Origin: JADHOX01 sp038120515 | GTDB lineage: Bacteria > Pseudomonadota > Alphaproteobacteria > Rickettsiales > JABIRX01 | DNA length: 64,000 nt | Direction of reading: 5' to 3' | NCBI GenBank assembly: GCA_038120515.1 | Contig: JAYOLW010000003.1 | Coordinates: 1-64,000 of the forward strand | Shown: piece by piece, positions 1-8,719 of the stretch | How positions within the stretch are numbered: position 1 is the first letter of the stretch | How the letters are laid out: every line of letters begins with the position of its first letter | Position numbers and translations under genes: made by a program | The notes under the pieces: model-generated | Told to the model about the DNA's origin: nothing | Seen by the model: only the letters and a program-made list of their open reading frames with translations | Database searches by the model: none

Positions 1-3000
1 ATACAATGGTTAAGGTGGCGTAGAATGGTCATTTGCGATGATTATAATGATTATTACAAAAGTGATGGAGAGCTTAGCGATTATAATTATGGTGCTGATT
101 ATAACAATAGCGATCATAGATATTGCTATGTCAAATTACCAACTTGGAATAAGCTTTATGATGTTCAAGTAAATGGGTATTATGATTGTGACAAAGATAA
201 GAAAAGTGGATTAGACATTAAAAGTTTTATTGGAACTCAGTCTGATTCTGTCAGAAAAATTAGAAATGTATGTAGACTTAGTGTTGATAATAATAATGCT
301 CGTGATGTTTTAAGTAGTGGAATTGTTATACCTCCGGCATCAGGTCAATATAATTTTTATAATGTAATGTCTGAATTCCAGGGTGGAAATTATTCAGTTG
401 TAACCGAACCAATTTTTAATCTTTCTGCAGCTCCTGATTCCACATATTTAACTCCAAAAGCAAAAATTAATATCTCTGGTGGTAATCCGAACGCTCAAAA
501 TAGCAGTGATGAATTTGATGCAAATCTTGGCGGTATGAATTTTGAATATCAAGATGGTTATTTTAAATATAGATTAATTTTAAATGTTGAAAGCAATAAT
601 TCTCCTGGCTCTCAGCCTCAACTGTGTTTATATGGATGCCAAGTTAATAATGATCAGAATTGCATAAAAACTGACAATACACTGGATTCCTTAATTCTTG
701 AAGAAACTGACAAGGCTTTACTTGATTATAACAAAGATTTTTATCTTTTAGATGATTGTATTAGTCATAAAAATATTGCAACAGAAGATTCTGTTCAAGA
801 TTATAAGATTGATGTTACTGGTCTTGGACTTGGTTCAACATACCAAGACCCAAGAGTTAAATTCACAATTACAAATACTAAGAACACCGCTGAAACTGTT
901 ACAAAAACATTATATCTAAGAAGTATTGAAGATAATACAGGTAATCAAACTATTCCTTATGACAAAATTGAAGAATATAATAATGAAAACTCAATCCCAG
1001 CATATCAAATCAAAATTGATGATTCACATGATTATATAAATTTTGATTTTAAGAATACATATTATGCCTTTGCTGGAACTATTGATGATTCTATCTATAC
1101 ATATTTATTTAATCAGCAGGATTACAAAATTGTTCTACCATTTTTATTTAATAATAAAGTTATATATAATGAAGACTACACCATCTATGACTCAAAAGGT
1201 AATATAACCAATCAACCATGTAGTGAGTTTTTATGGCGAGAAGATAATTGTAGTTATAATAGCCAGTCTTCATCCACTGAATGTCAAGCTAATGCTGGCA
1301 GCAACATGTGTACTCAAAATACTAAATATTACGAATTTTTATGCATTAATAATCTATACAATGAATTTTTTACATTTTATGGCTCATCATCAGATAAGTT
1401 TTCAATATCTAAAAAAGATTCAATGTATAGTTATAATGATAATTTAATTAATAATGATTATTATACTTATCTAAATTCTGCTGAATATAATAATATAGAC
1501 CCACAATTTCCTTCAAATGCTAATAATTTATGCATCCCTTCATATTATCCAATTGATTTTGATAATAATAATTTTTATTATGAGTTAAATAATACTGGAA
1601 TAAATACTGCAGATATTAATCTAAAAATAACTAGAACTGATGAAACTAGCCGATCTTTTAATAATTTAGATGTTCCAGATCCTGACACAAGCTCTACTTT
1701 TGACTATAATAATTTTGATATCTCAACCTTTACAAATGCTGAAAAAAACAGCTATTGTGAATCTTCGATAAATTCAAATGTAATGGATATTAGATATGAT
1801 TATTATCATAAATTTTTATTTAAAATTTATAATCATAATGGTTTTATATATGTCTGTTATAAACAATATGACTCACCTTCATCTCCTGACTTACCAAGTG
1901 ACTGGTCTATTTTAACAGCATATACCATGGATTTTTCTACAGGTAATAAAATCTATACTGACTTTATAAATCTTAATATTTGTCCAGATTATAGCGGAAA
2001 TGATATTGATGATTTCTTAAGCTGCCAAGGCGAAGGTGCAGCTCATTATGAAACTAATGGTGTTGAAAGATGGTGTAGTTGTTCTTCTGCTACTGATTGG
2101 AATGATTATTCTACTTCAGAACAAAATGCAGCATGGTCACAATTAGATAATGGTTCAGTTAAAGTAAAAGCTAAATGTATGATGGATGGCAGCTGGCAAA
2201 TGACTGATCCAAATTCATATTGTCCTGTTTATTGTAATGCTGATGAATCAGGAGAACAAGGAGCTGAAATGCCAAGAACTCTTGCTGTTGAAGGCGAATA
2301 TTCAGATTCAAAATCTGTAATATGTTTAAATGGTAAAAGTCTTTATGGAGGAACCAAAACTTACCAATGCTCAGGTATGGCTGGTACTGAAGGTCAGTGG
2401 TTAAATAGTGCGGGTAGCGGTCTTTGTAAATCAAATTGTCCTGATGCATATTATGACAATAATAATAACTCTGCTTCATCATCAAGCTATCACTATAAAC
2501 TAAACTCTACAGGCTTATTAACTAGTGATCAAACATATACATTTGATTGTGCATATGGTTATAGTGGTACAGCAACAGCAACCTGTGATTATAATCAAAA
2601 TGAATGGATTAATATTAGTAACACTTGTAGTGCTTCCCCGCTTACATGTGCAGGTGGTTGGCAAACAAGAGGAAATTTTAATTGGTATTATTTAACTTAC
2701 ATGTATGTTGGATCTGGAGGACATGATTGTCAAGGCAGTGATGATGTTGCATATAATTATTATAGTTATTCATTTCAAGTATATCTATCAACAAAAACTC
2801 ATGGTGAATCAGTTACAGTTAATTGTAATGATAATTCATATGTTAAAATTAATGGTAGTACAGGTTCTAAGAATTATGTATCGAGTGGTGATAATATAAC
2901 AGCATCATGTGTATTCTCTGGTTCTGGTAACACCGCTAAAGCCGAATGGAGTATAGATTCTAGCTCATGCAAACCAAATTGTTATGACCTTCAGGACGGA

Positions 3001-3150
3001 TACTATCATGCGCCAGGTTCCTATGATGATTATCTTCGTAATCACAATGAGAGATGCAGTGGGGGCAGAAGAAATAGATGGTGCACAGGTACATGTGGTA
3101 ATAATGGTCAATGGATAATAAATGGCAGATATAACGGTAGTTGTAGATAG
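1..3150 (+). CDS. very large cysteine-rich extracellular-type protein, 5' end outside window
   Basis: The frame is open from base 1 without an upstream stop, so the gene almost certainly begins before the window. The first ATG, at 25, need not be the start. At least 1041 residues are visible. About the first 620 residues are rich in Asn, Asp, Tyr and Ser with scattered Cys and look beta-rich. From about residue 650 to the end, Cys pairs recur with Gly and Trp in a pattern reminiscent of sushi/CCP modules (C, GY or GxW, then C); examples are around 2160-2230, 2330-2440 and 2540-2640. Disulfides imply export, but any signal peptide would lie upstream. No enzyme motif or C-terminal membrane anchor is visible. 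An adhesin or surface protein is plausible, but this is inference only. Convergent with serS. Confidence 0.8.
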   Translation: MQWLRWRRMVICDDYNDYYKSDGELSDYNYGADYNNSDHRYCYVKLPTWNKLYDVQVNGYYDCDKDKKSGLDIKSFIGTQSDSVRKIRNVCRLSVDNNNARDVLSSGIVIPPASGQYNFYNVMSEFQGGNYSVVTEPIFNLSAAPDSTYLTPKAKINISGGNPNAQNSSDEFDANLGGMNFEYQDGYFKYRLILNVESNNSPGSQPQLCLYGCQVNNDQNCIKTDNTLDSLILEETDKALLDYNKDFYLLDDCISHKNIATEDSVQDYKIDVTGLGLGSTYQDPRVKFTITNTKNTAETVTKTLYLRSIEDNTGNQTIPYDKIEEYNNENSIPAYQIKIDDSHDYINFDFKNTYYAFAGTIDDSIYTYLFNQQDYKIVLPFLFNNKVIYNEDYTIYDSKGNITNQPCSEFLWREDNCSYNSQSSSTECQANAGSNMCTQNTKYYEFLCINNLYNEFFTFYGSSSDKFSISKKDSMYSYNDNLINNDYYTYLNSAEYNNIDPQFPSNANNLCIPSYYPIDFDNNNFYYELNNTGINTADINLKITRTDETSRSFNNLDVPDPDTSSTFDYNNFDISTFTNAEKNSYCESSINSNVMDIRYDYYHKFLFKIYNHNGFIYVCYKQYDSPSSPDLPSDWSILTAYTMDFSTGNKIYTDFINLNICPDYSGNDIDDFLSCQGEGAAHYETNGVERWCSCSSATDWNDYSTSEQNAAWSQLDNGSVKVKAKCMMDGSWQMTDPNSYCPVYCNADESGEQGAEMPRTLAVEGEYSDSKSVICLNGKSLYGGTKTYQCSGMAGTEGQWLNSAGSGLCKSNCPDAYYDNNNNSASSSSYHYKLNSTGLLTSDQTYTFDCAYGYSGTATATCDYNQNEWINISNTCSASPLTCAGGWQTRGNFNWYYLTYMYVGSGGHDCQGSDDVAYNYYSYSFQVYLSTKTHGESVTVNCNDNSYVKINGSTGSKNYVSSGDNITASCVFSGSGNTAKAEWSIDSSSCKPNCYDLQDGYYHAPGSYDDYLRNHNERCSGGRRNRWCTGTCGNNGQWIINGRYNGSCR

Positions 3151-3153
3151 TTT

Positions 3154-3172
3154 AAGATAAAATCTTTATCTT
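3154..3172. terminator. AT-rich hairpin between convergent genes
   Basis: A perfect 8-bp stem (AAGATAAA / TTTATCTT, loop ATC) starts 3 bases after the stop codon of the large Cys-rich gene. It lies between that gene and the end of serS on the other strand. The stem has little GC and the T-tract is short, so it is a plausible but weak two-way terminator. Confidence 0.4.
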
Positions 3173-3229
3173 TTGGTTATTGCCATTTATCAATAAACAA
3201 GAATGTTTTATCTATGTCTTATTAGAAAT

Positions 3230-4489
3230 TTAAAATATCTCTTTATTTGAAAAATATTTTTGAAGAACTGATGGAATCGAAATAGTTCCATCTGAGTTTT
3301 GATAATTTTCAGCAATAGCAACCATTGTTCTGCCAATTGCTAAACCTGATCCATTTAAACTATGAGCAAATAATAATTTACCCTCTTCGTTTTTATAACG
3401 CATTTGCATTCTGCGTGCCTGAAAATCTAAACAATTAGAACAGCTAGATATTTCTCGATAACAATTTTGGCCAGGTAGCCAAACCTCAATATCATATGTT
3501 TGATTTGCGGTAAAACCAGTATCACCACTACATAATCTCACTACTCTATATGGTATTTCTAATTTTTGTAATAAAGATTCAGCAATAGATAAAATACGAA
3601 GATGTTCTGCAACTGACGATTCTTGATCTGTAATAGCAACCATCTCAACTTTGGCAAATTGATGTAATCTTATCATTCCCTTAGTATCCTTTCCGGCAGC
3701 GCCAGCTTCAGATCTAAAACATGGTGAATAACTACAATATCTGAGTGGTAGATCCTTAATATCTAATTTTGATTGCCTATGATAATTTACAAGTGAAACC
3801 TCAGATGTTGGAATTAACCATCTATTATCAGTTGTTTCAAAACTATCTTCAGCAAATTTAGGTAATTGACCTGTACCGAACAATGAATCAGACCTAACAA
3901 GTAATGGTACATTTAATTCGTTAAAACCAAATTCTTCAGTTAAAGTTTCGATCATAAAGTCAGCTAAAACTCTCTCTAGCTTTGCAAAAACTCCTTTTAA
4001 ATAAATAAATCTAGCACCAGAAACTTTTGCAGCTTGCTCGAAATCAACAAAACCAAGCTTTTCAAGTAAAACATCATGCTCTAACGGTTTAAAATCAAAT
4101 TGTTTAATAGTGCCAACTTTTCTAATTTCTACATTATCTTCTTCACTATCTCCATCATCGACATCATTTGATAAAATATTTGGAAGAGAAGCTAATAATT
4201 GATTTAATTCTTGCTCGGCCTTATTTTCTTCAAATGATTGAATTTGCTTTTTGAGATTTTCTGCTTTTTCAAGTATTGGCCTTATATCTTGACCTTGGGC
4301 TTTAGCTGCACCGATCTCTTTAGCAATATTATTTTTTTGCGTAAGCAGATCTTGAAGTTCAGTTTTATGATTTCTAACTTGATTATCTAATAATAATATT
4401 TTGTCTGATAATTTTTCTTCATAGCCCCTTCTTTTCATAGCAAGATCAAAATCATCAGGGTTTGATCTAATAAATTCTAAATTATGCAT
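3230..4489 (-). CDS. serS: seryl-tRNA synthetase
   Basis: Charges tRNA-Ser with serine in the cytoplasm. The 419 residues match the normal family length. An N-terminal coiled-coil arm (about residues 28-105, rich in Lys/Glu/Gln) is followed by the class II catalytic core. Motif 2 is visible as FRSEAGAAGKDTKGMIRLHQF-like sequence (split here: FRSEAG, then MIRLHQF) and motif 3 as GSGLAIGRTMVAIAENYQ. The ATG at 4489 lies inside the end of tatC (8-base overlap), so the two are probably translationally coupled. It is last in the hemC-hemD-tatB-tatC-serS operon. The tatBC-serS order is common in alphaproteobacteria. Confidence 0.97.
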   Translation of the reverse strand: MHNLEFIRSNPDDFDLAMKRRGYEEKLSDKILLLDNQVRNHKTELQDLLTQKNNIAKEIGAAKAQGQDIRPILEKAENLKKQIQSFEENKAEQELNQLLASLPNILSNDVDDGDSEEDNVEIRKVGTIKQFDFKPLEHDVLLEKLGFVDFEQAAKVSGARFIYLKGVFAKLERVLADFMIETLTEEFGFNELNVPLLVRSDSLFGTGQLPKFAEDSFETTDNRWLIPTSEVSLVNYHRQSKLDIKDLPLRYCSYSPCFRSEAGAAGKDTKGMIRLHQFAKVEMVAITDQESSVAEHLRILSIAESLLQKLEIPYRVVRLCSGDTGFTANQTYDIEVWLPGQNCYREISSCSNCLDFQARRMQMRYKNEEGKLLFAHSLNGSGLAIGRTMVAIAENYQNSDGTISIPSVLQKYFSNKEIF

Positions 4490-5231
4490 TTGTTTTATCT
4501 TTTGATTTTCTACAAATTAACAAACTCATTTCAAACAATAAATATGTAGGAATTGCAAGCGCAATTTGTGATATCACATCAGGAGGTGTAATAATTGCTG
4601 CTAAAGTTACAATAATAATAACTACATATTTACGCTTTCTTGCAAAAGATTCATAAGAAATAATTGATGATTTAATAAGTAGGATAATCACTAATGGAAC
4701 TTGCGCAGTTAAACCAAAAAAGATTATGAGACTTGAGTCAATTGATAAATATTCACTAATTCTAGCCTCAAGTAAAATAGGAATATCAGATGTACCAAAT
4801 GATTCAAAACCAAGAAAGAACTTAAAAGCTAATGGAAAAATAAATTTATAAACAAAAAACCCACCACCATAAAATAAAATAGGTGAGAAAAACAAAACAT
4901 ATCGTAAAAATGATTTCTCACCTTGATAAAGCCCTGGTGCTAAAAACAAATAAATTTGTACAAGAAATAATGGAAAGCAAATAAACAAACTGGTCAGAAA
5001 TGCCAACTTAACATATGTAACAAAGGCTTCGGCCAAACCAGTAAAGATTATTCTTCTTGGTGCTGATTTATCAATAACATCATTTAAAGGAACTAAAAGA
5101 AAGTCATAAATCACATCAACGAAATTGTAGCTAACAGCAAATATTATTACAAATAACAATAATGAGAAAATAATGCGATTGCGAAGTTCCCTAAAATGAC
5201 CTAGAAAATTTTGTTCTTTATTTTGCATCAT
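4482..5231 (-). CDS. tatC: Sec-independent translocase subunit TatC
   Basis: Core receptor subunit of the twin-arginine translocase, which moves folded proteins across the inner membrane. The 249 residues match the family. The N-terminal EQNFLGHFRELRNRI segment carries the conserved acidic/basic start that contacts Tat signal peptides. About six hydrophobic helices follow, including FLVQIYLFLAPGLYQGEK between helices 2 and 3 and the late IITPPDVISQ motif. It overlaps tatB by 14 bases and serS by 8 bases. A separate tatA is not in the window. Confidence 0.97.
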   Translation of the reverse strand: MMQNKEQNFLGHFRELRNRIIFSLLLFVIIFAVSYNFVDVIYDFLLVPLNDVIDKSAPRRIIFTGLAEAFVTYVKLAFLTSLFICFPLFLVQIYLFLAPGLYQGEKSFLRYVLFFSPILFYGGGFFVYKFIFPLAFKFFLGFESFGTSDIPILLEARISEYLSIDSSLIIFFGLTAQVPLVIILLIKSSIISYESFARKRKYVVIIIVTLAAIITPPDVISQIALAIPTYLLFEMSLLICRKSKDKTNA

Positions 5232-5520
5232 CTTTAATCTCTTTATTATCTATAGGCGAGCCATATGACAGATATTTATTACCATCATCACCTATGATTT
5301 CTGTTAATTCTTGATTAACCCTATCGATATCAATCTCATCATCAATTTTAATAGCTTTTTTGAATGAATCATATTCTGCATTTGCAGTTTTAAATAAAGA
5401 TCGAAAATAATTAATTAATTTTCTAATATCACGCAAGAATTCTGGCAATTGATTAGGACCAACAAATATAACAATGGCCATAAGAATTACTAAAATTTCT
5501 GTTATTGATAATCCAAACAT
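5218..5520 (-). CDS. tatB: Sec-independent translocase subunit TatB
   Basis: Single-span partner of TatC in signal-peptide recognition. The 100-residue protein begins with the hallmark TatA/B layout: a short N-terminal helix (FGLSITEILVILMAIVIFVGP), the hinge Gly-Pro, then an amphipathic helix (NQLPEFLRDIRKLINYFRSL) and a charged acidic tail. TatA and TatB are hard to separate by sequence. The 100-residue length, the acidic tail and the position directly before tatC favour TatB. The start overlaps the end of hemD by 19 bases. Confidence 0.9.
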   Translation of the reverse strand: MFGLSITEILVILMAIVIFVGPNQLPEFLRDIRKLINYFRSLFKTANAEYDSFKKAIKIDDEIDIDRVNQELTEIIGDDGNKYLSYGSPIDNKEIKDDAK

Positions 5521-6185
5521 TTGATAATACTTGCTAAATTTGGTTGCTCGGCAATTAATATTTTCTTGGCTTTAAACCCCTGAAAAGTCAAAGCCACTCT
5601 AGCGCTTATACAACATAGCTTTATATTAAGCAAGCTATGCTCTATATTAGAATTTTGAACTAATTTCAGGAAATGATCACTAGATTTTTTAGAGAAGAAC
5701 AATATGGCCTGATATTTATTATTAATCAGGTTAGCTTTGATTGAAGAAAAATTGTTATCTCGATATTGAACCTTATAACATTCATAAAATAAACAACCAA
5801 GATTAGTCAAAATTTCCATTTCAGAATTTATCAGAGATGAATAATTTCCTTTTAAATAAAGCAGTTTTTTATGAATTTTAAACTTTAACAGATGCTGTAA
5901 TAAATTTTGCATATTATCAAAATATTCAACATTTTTAAAATCTAAATTTTGCGTTACTGCAAAAATATTTTTAGAATTTAATTTCTTTTTATCATTCTCA
6001 GATAGAGTTTTTAGGGTATTTCTACTTGATATAATAACATTATCAAATGCTTCTAAATCAATATTAATTTTATTGTATGAAATAGTCGTAAGCGGAATTA
6101 AATCTGCATCAAAACCTTGGTTTTTTAGAGCAACCAATGTTTTTTCACCCTCTTCTTCAGCTCTTATAACTAAGATACTAGCCAT
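5502..6185 (-). CDS. hemD: uroporphyrinogen-III synthase
   Basis: Closes and inverts ring D of hydroxymethylbilane to give uroporphyrinogen III for haem synthesis. The family is weakly conserved. The identification rests on the N-terminal ILVIRAEEEGEKTLVALKNQG segment, the ILFFSKKSSDHFLKLV segment near residue 160 (the usual site of the S/T-S or T-S catalytic-region motif), a length of 227 residues, and the position directly after hemC with an 8-base overlap. It is very Lys/Asn-rich, as expected from the base composition. Alternative functions are unlikely given this context. Confidence 0.88.
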   Translation of the reverse strand: MASILVIRAEEEGEKTLVALKNQGFDADLIPLTTISYNKINIDLEAFDNVIISSRNTLKTLSENDKKKLNSKNIFAVTQNLDFKNVEYFDNMQNLLQHLLKFKIHKKLLYLKGNYSSLINSEMEILTNLGCLFYECYKVQYRDNNFSSIKANLINNKYQAILFFSKKSSDHFLKLVQNSNIEHSLLNIKLCCISARVALTFQGFKAKKILIAEQPNLASIIKCLDYQ

Positions 6186-7116
6186 GACGCTTGATATAAT
6201 CTAAAATTTTTGCAGCTTTATATTTACTAGTATCGGCTATAACTCGTGCAAGATTTTTATAATTGGCAACATCACCAGTTATAGAATCATAAAAATTTGA
6301 AATACCAAATGGATGAATAATATTAATATCAAGCTTGATTTTTTTACCTCTAATTTTAGCAAAAGCTGATACTGGAGTTTTACAATCTCCTTCAATATTT
6401 TTTAAAAACTCCCTTTCGCAATCAGTTTCAATCATAGTTTTTTCATGATTGATTTTTTTTATCATTTCAATAGCCAATAAGTTATTATCTAGACACTCAA
6501 TACAAATGGTTCCTTGCGCAGGACTTGGCAGCATATCTTTTAGCGAAATTTTTTGAGTAATACGTTTAGTCATTTTTAAACGTTTAAGACCTGCATATGA
6601 TAAAATAATTCCATCCACTTGATCTTCATCCAACTTCTTTAAACGAGTAACAATGTTACCACGAAAATTAATAACTTTAATTTTAGAGTTTGTCTCAAGT
6701 AAAATAGCTTTTCTTCTAGCGGAAGAAGTTCCAATTAATGCATCTTCACTAATTTTTTTAATAGAAGAAAATTTGTGAGAAATAAAAACATCATGCGGAT
6801 CATCTCTTTTTAATACACCTGCAATAACAAATCCTTGCGGAGAAATTGTTGGCATATCTTTTAAAGAATGAACAGCAATATCAATTTCACCATTTTCCAT
6901 TGCTTCCTGAATTTCTTTAATAAAAAGCCCTTTACCACCTATTTTACTTAAATTATCCGTAAGTAATTTATCTCCTGAGGTTTTGATAGTCTTAATAGTA
7001 AAATCATAATTTTTAAATTTTGACTTTAATTTCTTTATTACCATTTCGGCTTGAGTAACAGCAAGTTTGCTGCCTCTGGTGCCAACTATAATATTATGCT
7101 TTACGGAAGCTTGCAT
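6178..7116 (-). CDS. hemC: hydroxymethylbilane synthase (porphobilinogen deaminase)
   Basis: Polymerises four porphobilinogens to hydroxymethylbilane. The 312 residues fit the family. Visible motifs are VGTRGSKLAVTQ at the N terminus, GGKGLFIKEIQEAM, the AVHSLKDMPT active-site segment, IGTSSARRKA with the substrate-binding arginines, and the dipyrromethane-cofactor cysteine in EGDCKTPVSAFA near residue 245. First gene of the five-gene haem/Tat/serS operon. It diverges from a glutamine amidotransferase gene across an 87-base AT-rich spacer. hemH lies 40 kb away in the same window. Confidence 0.97.
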   Translation of the reverse strand: MQASVKHNIIVGTRGSKLAVTQAEMVIKKLKSKFKNYDFTIKTIKTSGDKLLTDNLSKIGGKGLFIKEIQEAMENGEIDIAVHSLKDMPTISPQGFVIAGVLKRDDPHDVFISHKFSSIKKISEDALIGTSSARRKAILLETNSKIKVINFRGNIVTRLKKLDEDQVDGIILSYAGLKRLKMTKRITQKISLKDMLPSPAQGTICIECLDNNLLAIEMIKKINHEKTMIETDCEREFLKNIEGDCKTPVSAFAKIRGKKIKLDINIIHPFGISNFYDSITGDVANYKNLARVIADTSKYKAAKILDYIKRHG

Positions 7117-7185
7117 TTTTGGTATCTTTAAAATTTAGGTTAAAAATAGCTTTATATAAATTTAGCTTTTTATTCAAATTATAAA

Positions 7186-7203
7186 TTTAACTATTAAGTT
7201 AAA
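7186..7203. promoter_or_regulatory. inverted repeat abutting a start codon
   Basis: A perfect 7-bp inverted repeat (TTTAACT, ATTA, AGTTAAA) ends at the base directly before the ATG of the amidotransferase gene at 7204. It could be an operator or a small mRNA hairpin over the ribosome site. In DNA this AT-rich it could also be chance. Confidence 0.3.
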
Positions 7204-7914
7204 ATGGGCAGAAAAATTGTCATAGGTTTAACATCAGACTTTCTAAAGGATCGAAAATATTCCGATTCTCCATATTACGCTTTACGAAAGAATTATACTG
7301 AGATTCTAACCTCAAATAATGTCTGCTCTATTATTTTGCCACCCATTGATGAAAATATAGATGAATATTTAAATATAATAGATGGATTAATTATCACAGG
7401 CGGAAATTTTGATATTGATCCAAAATTATATAATGCTCCTGAAATACATAAACAAACAATAGTTAATCACGAAAGATGTCGTTTTGAATATCAACTTGCA
7501 AAAAAAGCACTAGAAAAAAATATTGCTATATTAGGAATTTGCGGAGGTATGCAGCTTTTAAATGTAATTTTTGGTGGCTGCCTTATCCAAGATCTTGAAG
7601 AGCATAATCAAAGCCTATCTATTCATGAACAAAAACCTTATCATAAGCCTGCCCATGGAATTAAGATAAAAAAAAATACATTATTACATGATATTGTTAG
7701 GCAAGACCAAATCAAAGTTAATAGTTCACATCATCAGGCAATAAATAAGTTAGCACCGAATTTTATCGAATCAGCAATATCAGATGATGGAATTATTGAA
7801 GCAATTGAAATTAAGGATAAAGACAATTTCGTTTTAGGGGTTCAGTGGCACCCAGAATATAATGTTACAAATGCAGATAGAAAAATTTTTCAAAGCTTTA
7901 TTAAAAGTTGCTAG
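7204..7914 (+). CDS. class I glutamine amidotransferase-like (gamma-glutamyl hydrolase family, PuuD-type)
   Basis: Hydrolyses gamma-glutamyl amide bonds. The family includes gamma-glutamyl-GABA hydrolase PuuD. The 236-residue protein starts KIVIGLTSDFL. It has the oxyanion strand GLIITGGNFDIDP, the nucleophile elbow LGICGGMQLLNVIFGG with Cys near residue 118, and the catalytic His-Glu pair in VQWHPEYN near the C terminus. The ATG at 7204 has no Shine-Dalgarno sequence and directly follows an inverted repeat. No polyamine genes are nearby, so the substrate is open. The downstream pseudouridine synthase probably shares its transcript. Confidence 0.9.
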   Translation: MGRKIVIGLTSDFLKDRKYSDSPYYALRKNYTEILTSNNVCSIILPPIDENIDEYLNIIDGLIITGGNFDIDPKLYNAPEIHKQTIVNHERCRFEYQLAKKALEKNIAILGICGGMQLLNVIFGGCLIQDLEEHNQSLSIHEQKPYHKPAHGIKIKKNTLLHDIVRQDQIKVNSSHHQAINKLAPNFIESAISDDGIIEAIEIKDKDNFVLGVQWHPEYNVTNADRKIFQSFIKSC

Positions 7915-7967
7915 CTGCAAAAAATCATATAAAATTTTTAAATATTAATTTTCCAAATTCAAAAACA

Positions 7968-8636
7968 ATGAAACTTGTTCAATTTCTAATGCAAAGCATG
8001 GGGCTAACAAGAAAAGCCGCAAGCGAAATAATCAAAGCAGAAAGAGTCAAGGTAAACTCTGTGATATCAATAAGTTATGCCGCTATACTTAATCCAGAGG
8101 ATAAAGTTTTAGTAGATGATAAAGCCATCAATTTACAAACCAAAAAAGTCTATTTATTTCATAAACCAAAAAATGTTATTGTAAGCTCAAAACATGATGA
8201 TGATAGACAAATAATTTATGATTTAATTCCAGAAAATTTACATCATTTAAAATATATAGGCAGATTAGATGCAAATAGTGAAGGCTTATTATTACTTACT
8301 AATGATGCTACTTACAAAAACTATATTGAGAATCCAAAAAATAATATCGAAAAAATTTATAAAGTCAGATGTTTCGGGATAATATCTAAATCTGACTTAA
8401 TAAGACTCAAGAAGCCGATTAATGTTGATGGCATTATTTATCATTTTAAACATATTAAGCTTATAAAATCTTGCTCAAACTCTTGGTATCAAATCATTTT
8501 AACAGAAGGTAAGAATAGAGAAATTAGAAAAGTTTTTGAGCATTTTGGTCATCCAGTCAGCAGAATCATTAGATTATCAGTTGACAAATTTCAGCTTGGT
8601 AGTTTAAAAGCTGGCGAACTTAAACAGGTAATCTAA
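7968..8636 (+). CDS. RsuA/RluB-family rRNA pseudouridine synthase
   Basis: Isomerises a specific rRNA uridine to pseudouridine. An N-terminal S4 RNA-binding domain (QFLMQSMGLTRKAASEIIKAERVKVN) is followed by the catalytic domain with YIGRLDANSEGLLLLTND, whose Asp is the nucleophile, and by EGKNREIRKVFEHFGHPVSRIIR near the end. The frame is open from a TTG at 7908, but the first ATG, at 7968, starts exactly at the S4 domain and avoids overlap with the upstream gene, so I use it (222 residues). The RLDxxSEGLLLLTND form places it with RsuA/RluB/RluE/RluF rather than RluA/C/D. The exact target is not decidable. Confidence 0.92.
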   Translation: MKLVQFLMQSMGLTRKAASEIIKAERVKVNSVISISYAAILNPEDKVLVDDKAINLQTKKVYLFHKPKNVIVSSKHDDDRQIIYDLIPENLHHLKYIGRLDANSEGLLLLTNDATYKNYIENPKNNIEKIYKVRCFGIISKSDLIRLKKPINVDGIIYHFKHIKLIKSCSNSWYQIILTEGKNREIRKVFEHFGHPVSRIIRLSVDKFQLGSLKAGELKQVI

Positions 8637-8719
8637 AATCGGATTACAAAAAGGCACTTGTAAATAAGCAAAAAAAACATTAACAATACTTACCTTAACT
8701 GGTTTTATAGCTTATCAAA

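Noticed and set aside
1223..1447. Open frame of 74 codons on the plus strand within the large Cys-rich gene
   Set aside because: Lies in another frame of a long real gene and has no domain or promoter; a shadow frame.
2171..2485. 104-codon minus-strand frame opposite the Cys-rich region
   Set aside because: Its His/Tyr/Gln-rich translation mirrors codon bias of the true gene on the other strand.
7908..7967. TTG start giving a 20-residue extension of the pseudouridine synthase
   Set aside because: The extension overlaps the upstream gene and is unrelated to the S4 domain; the ATG at 7968 starts at the domain.
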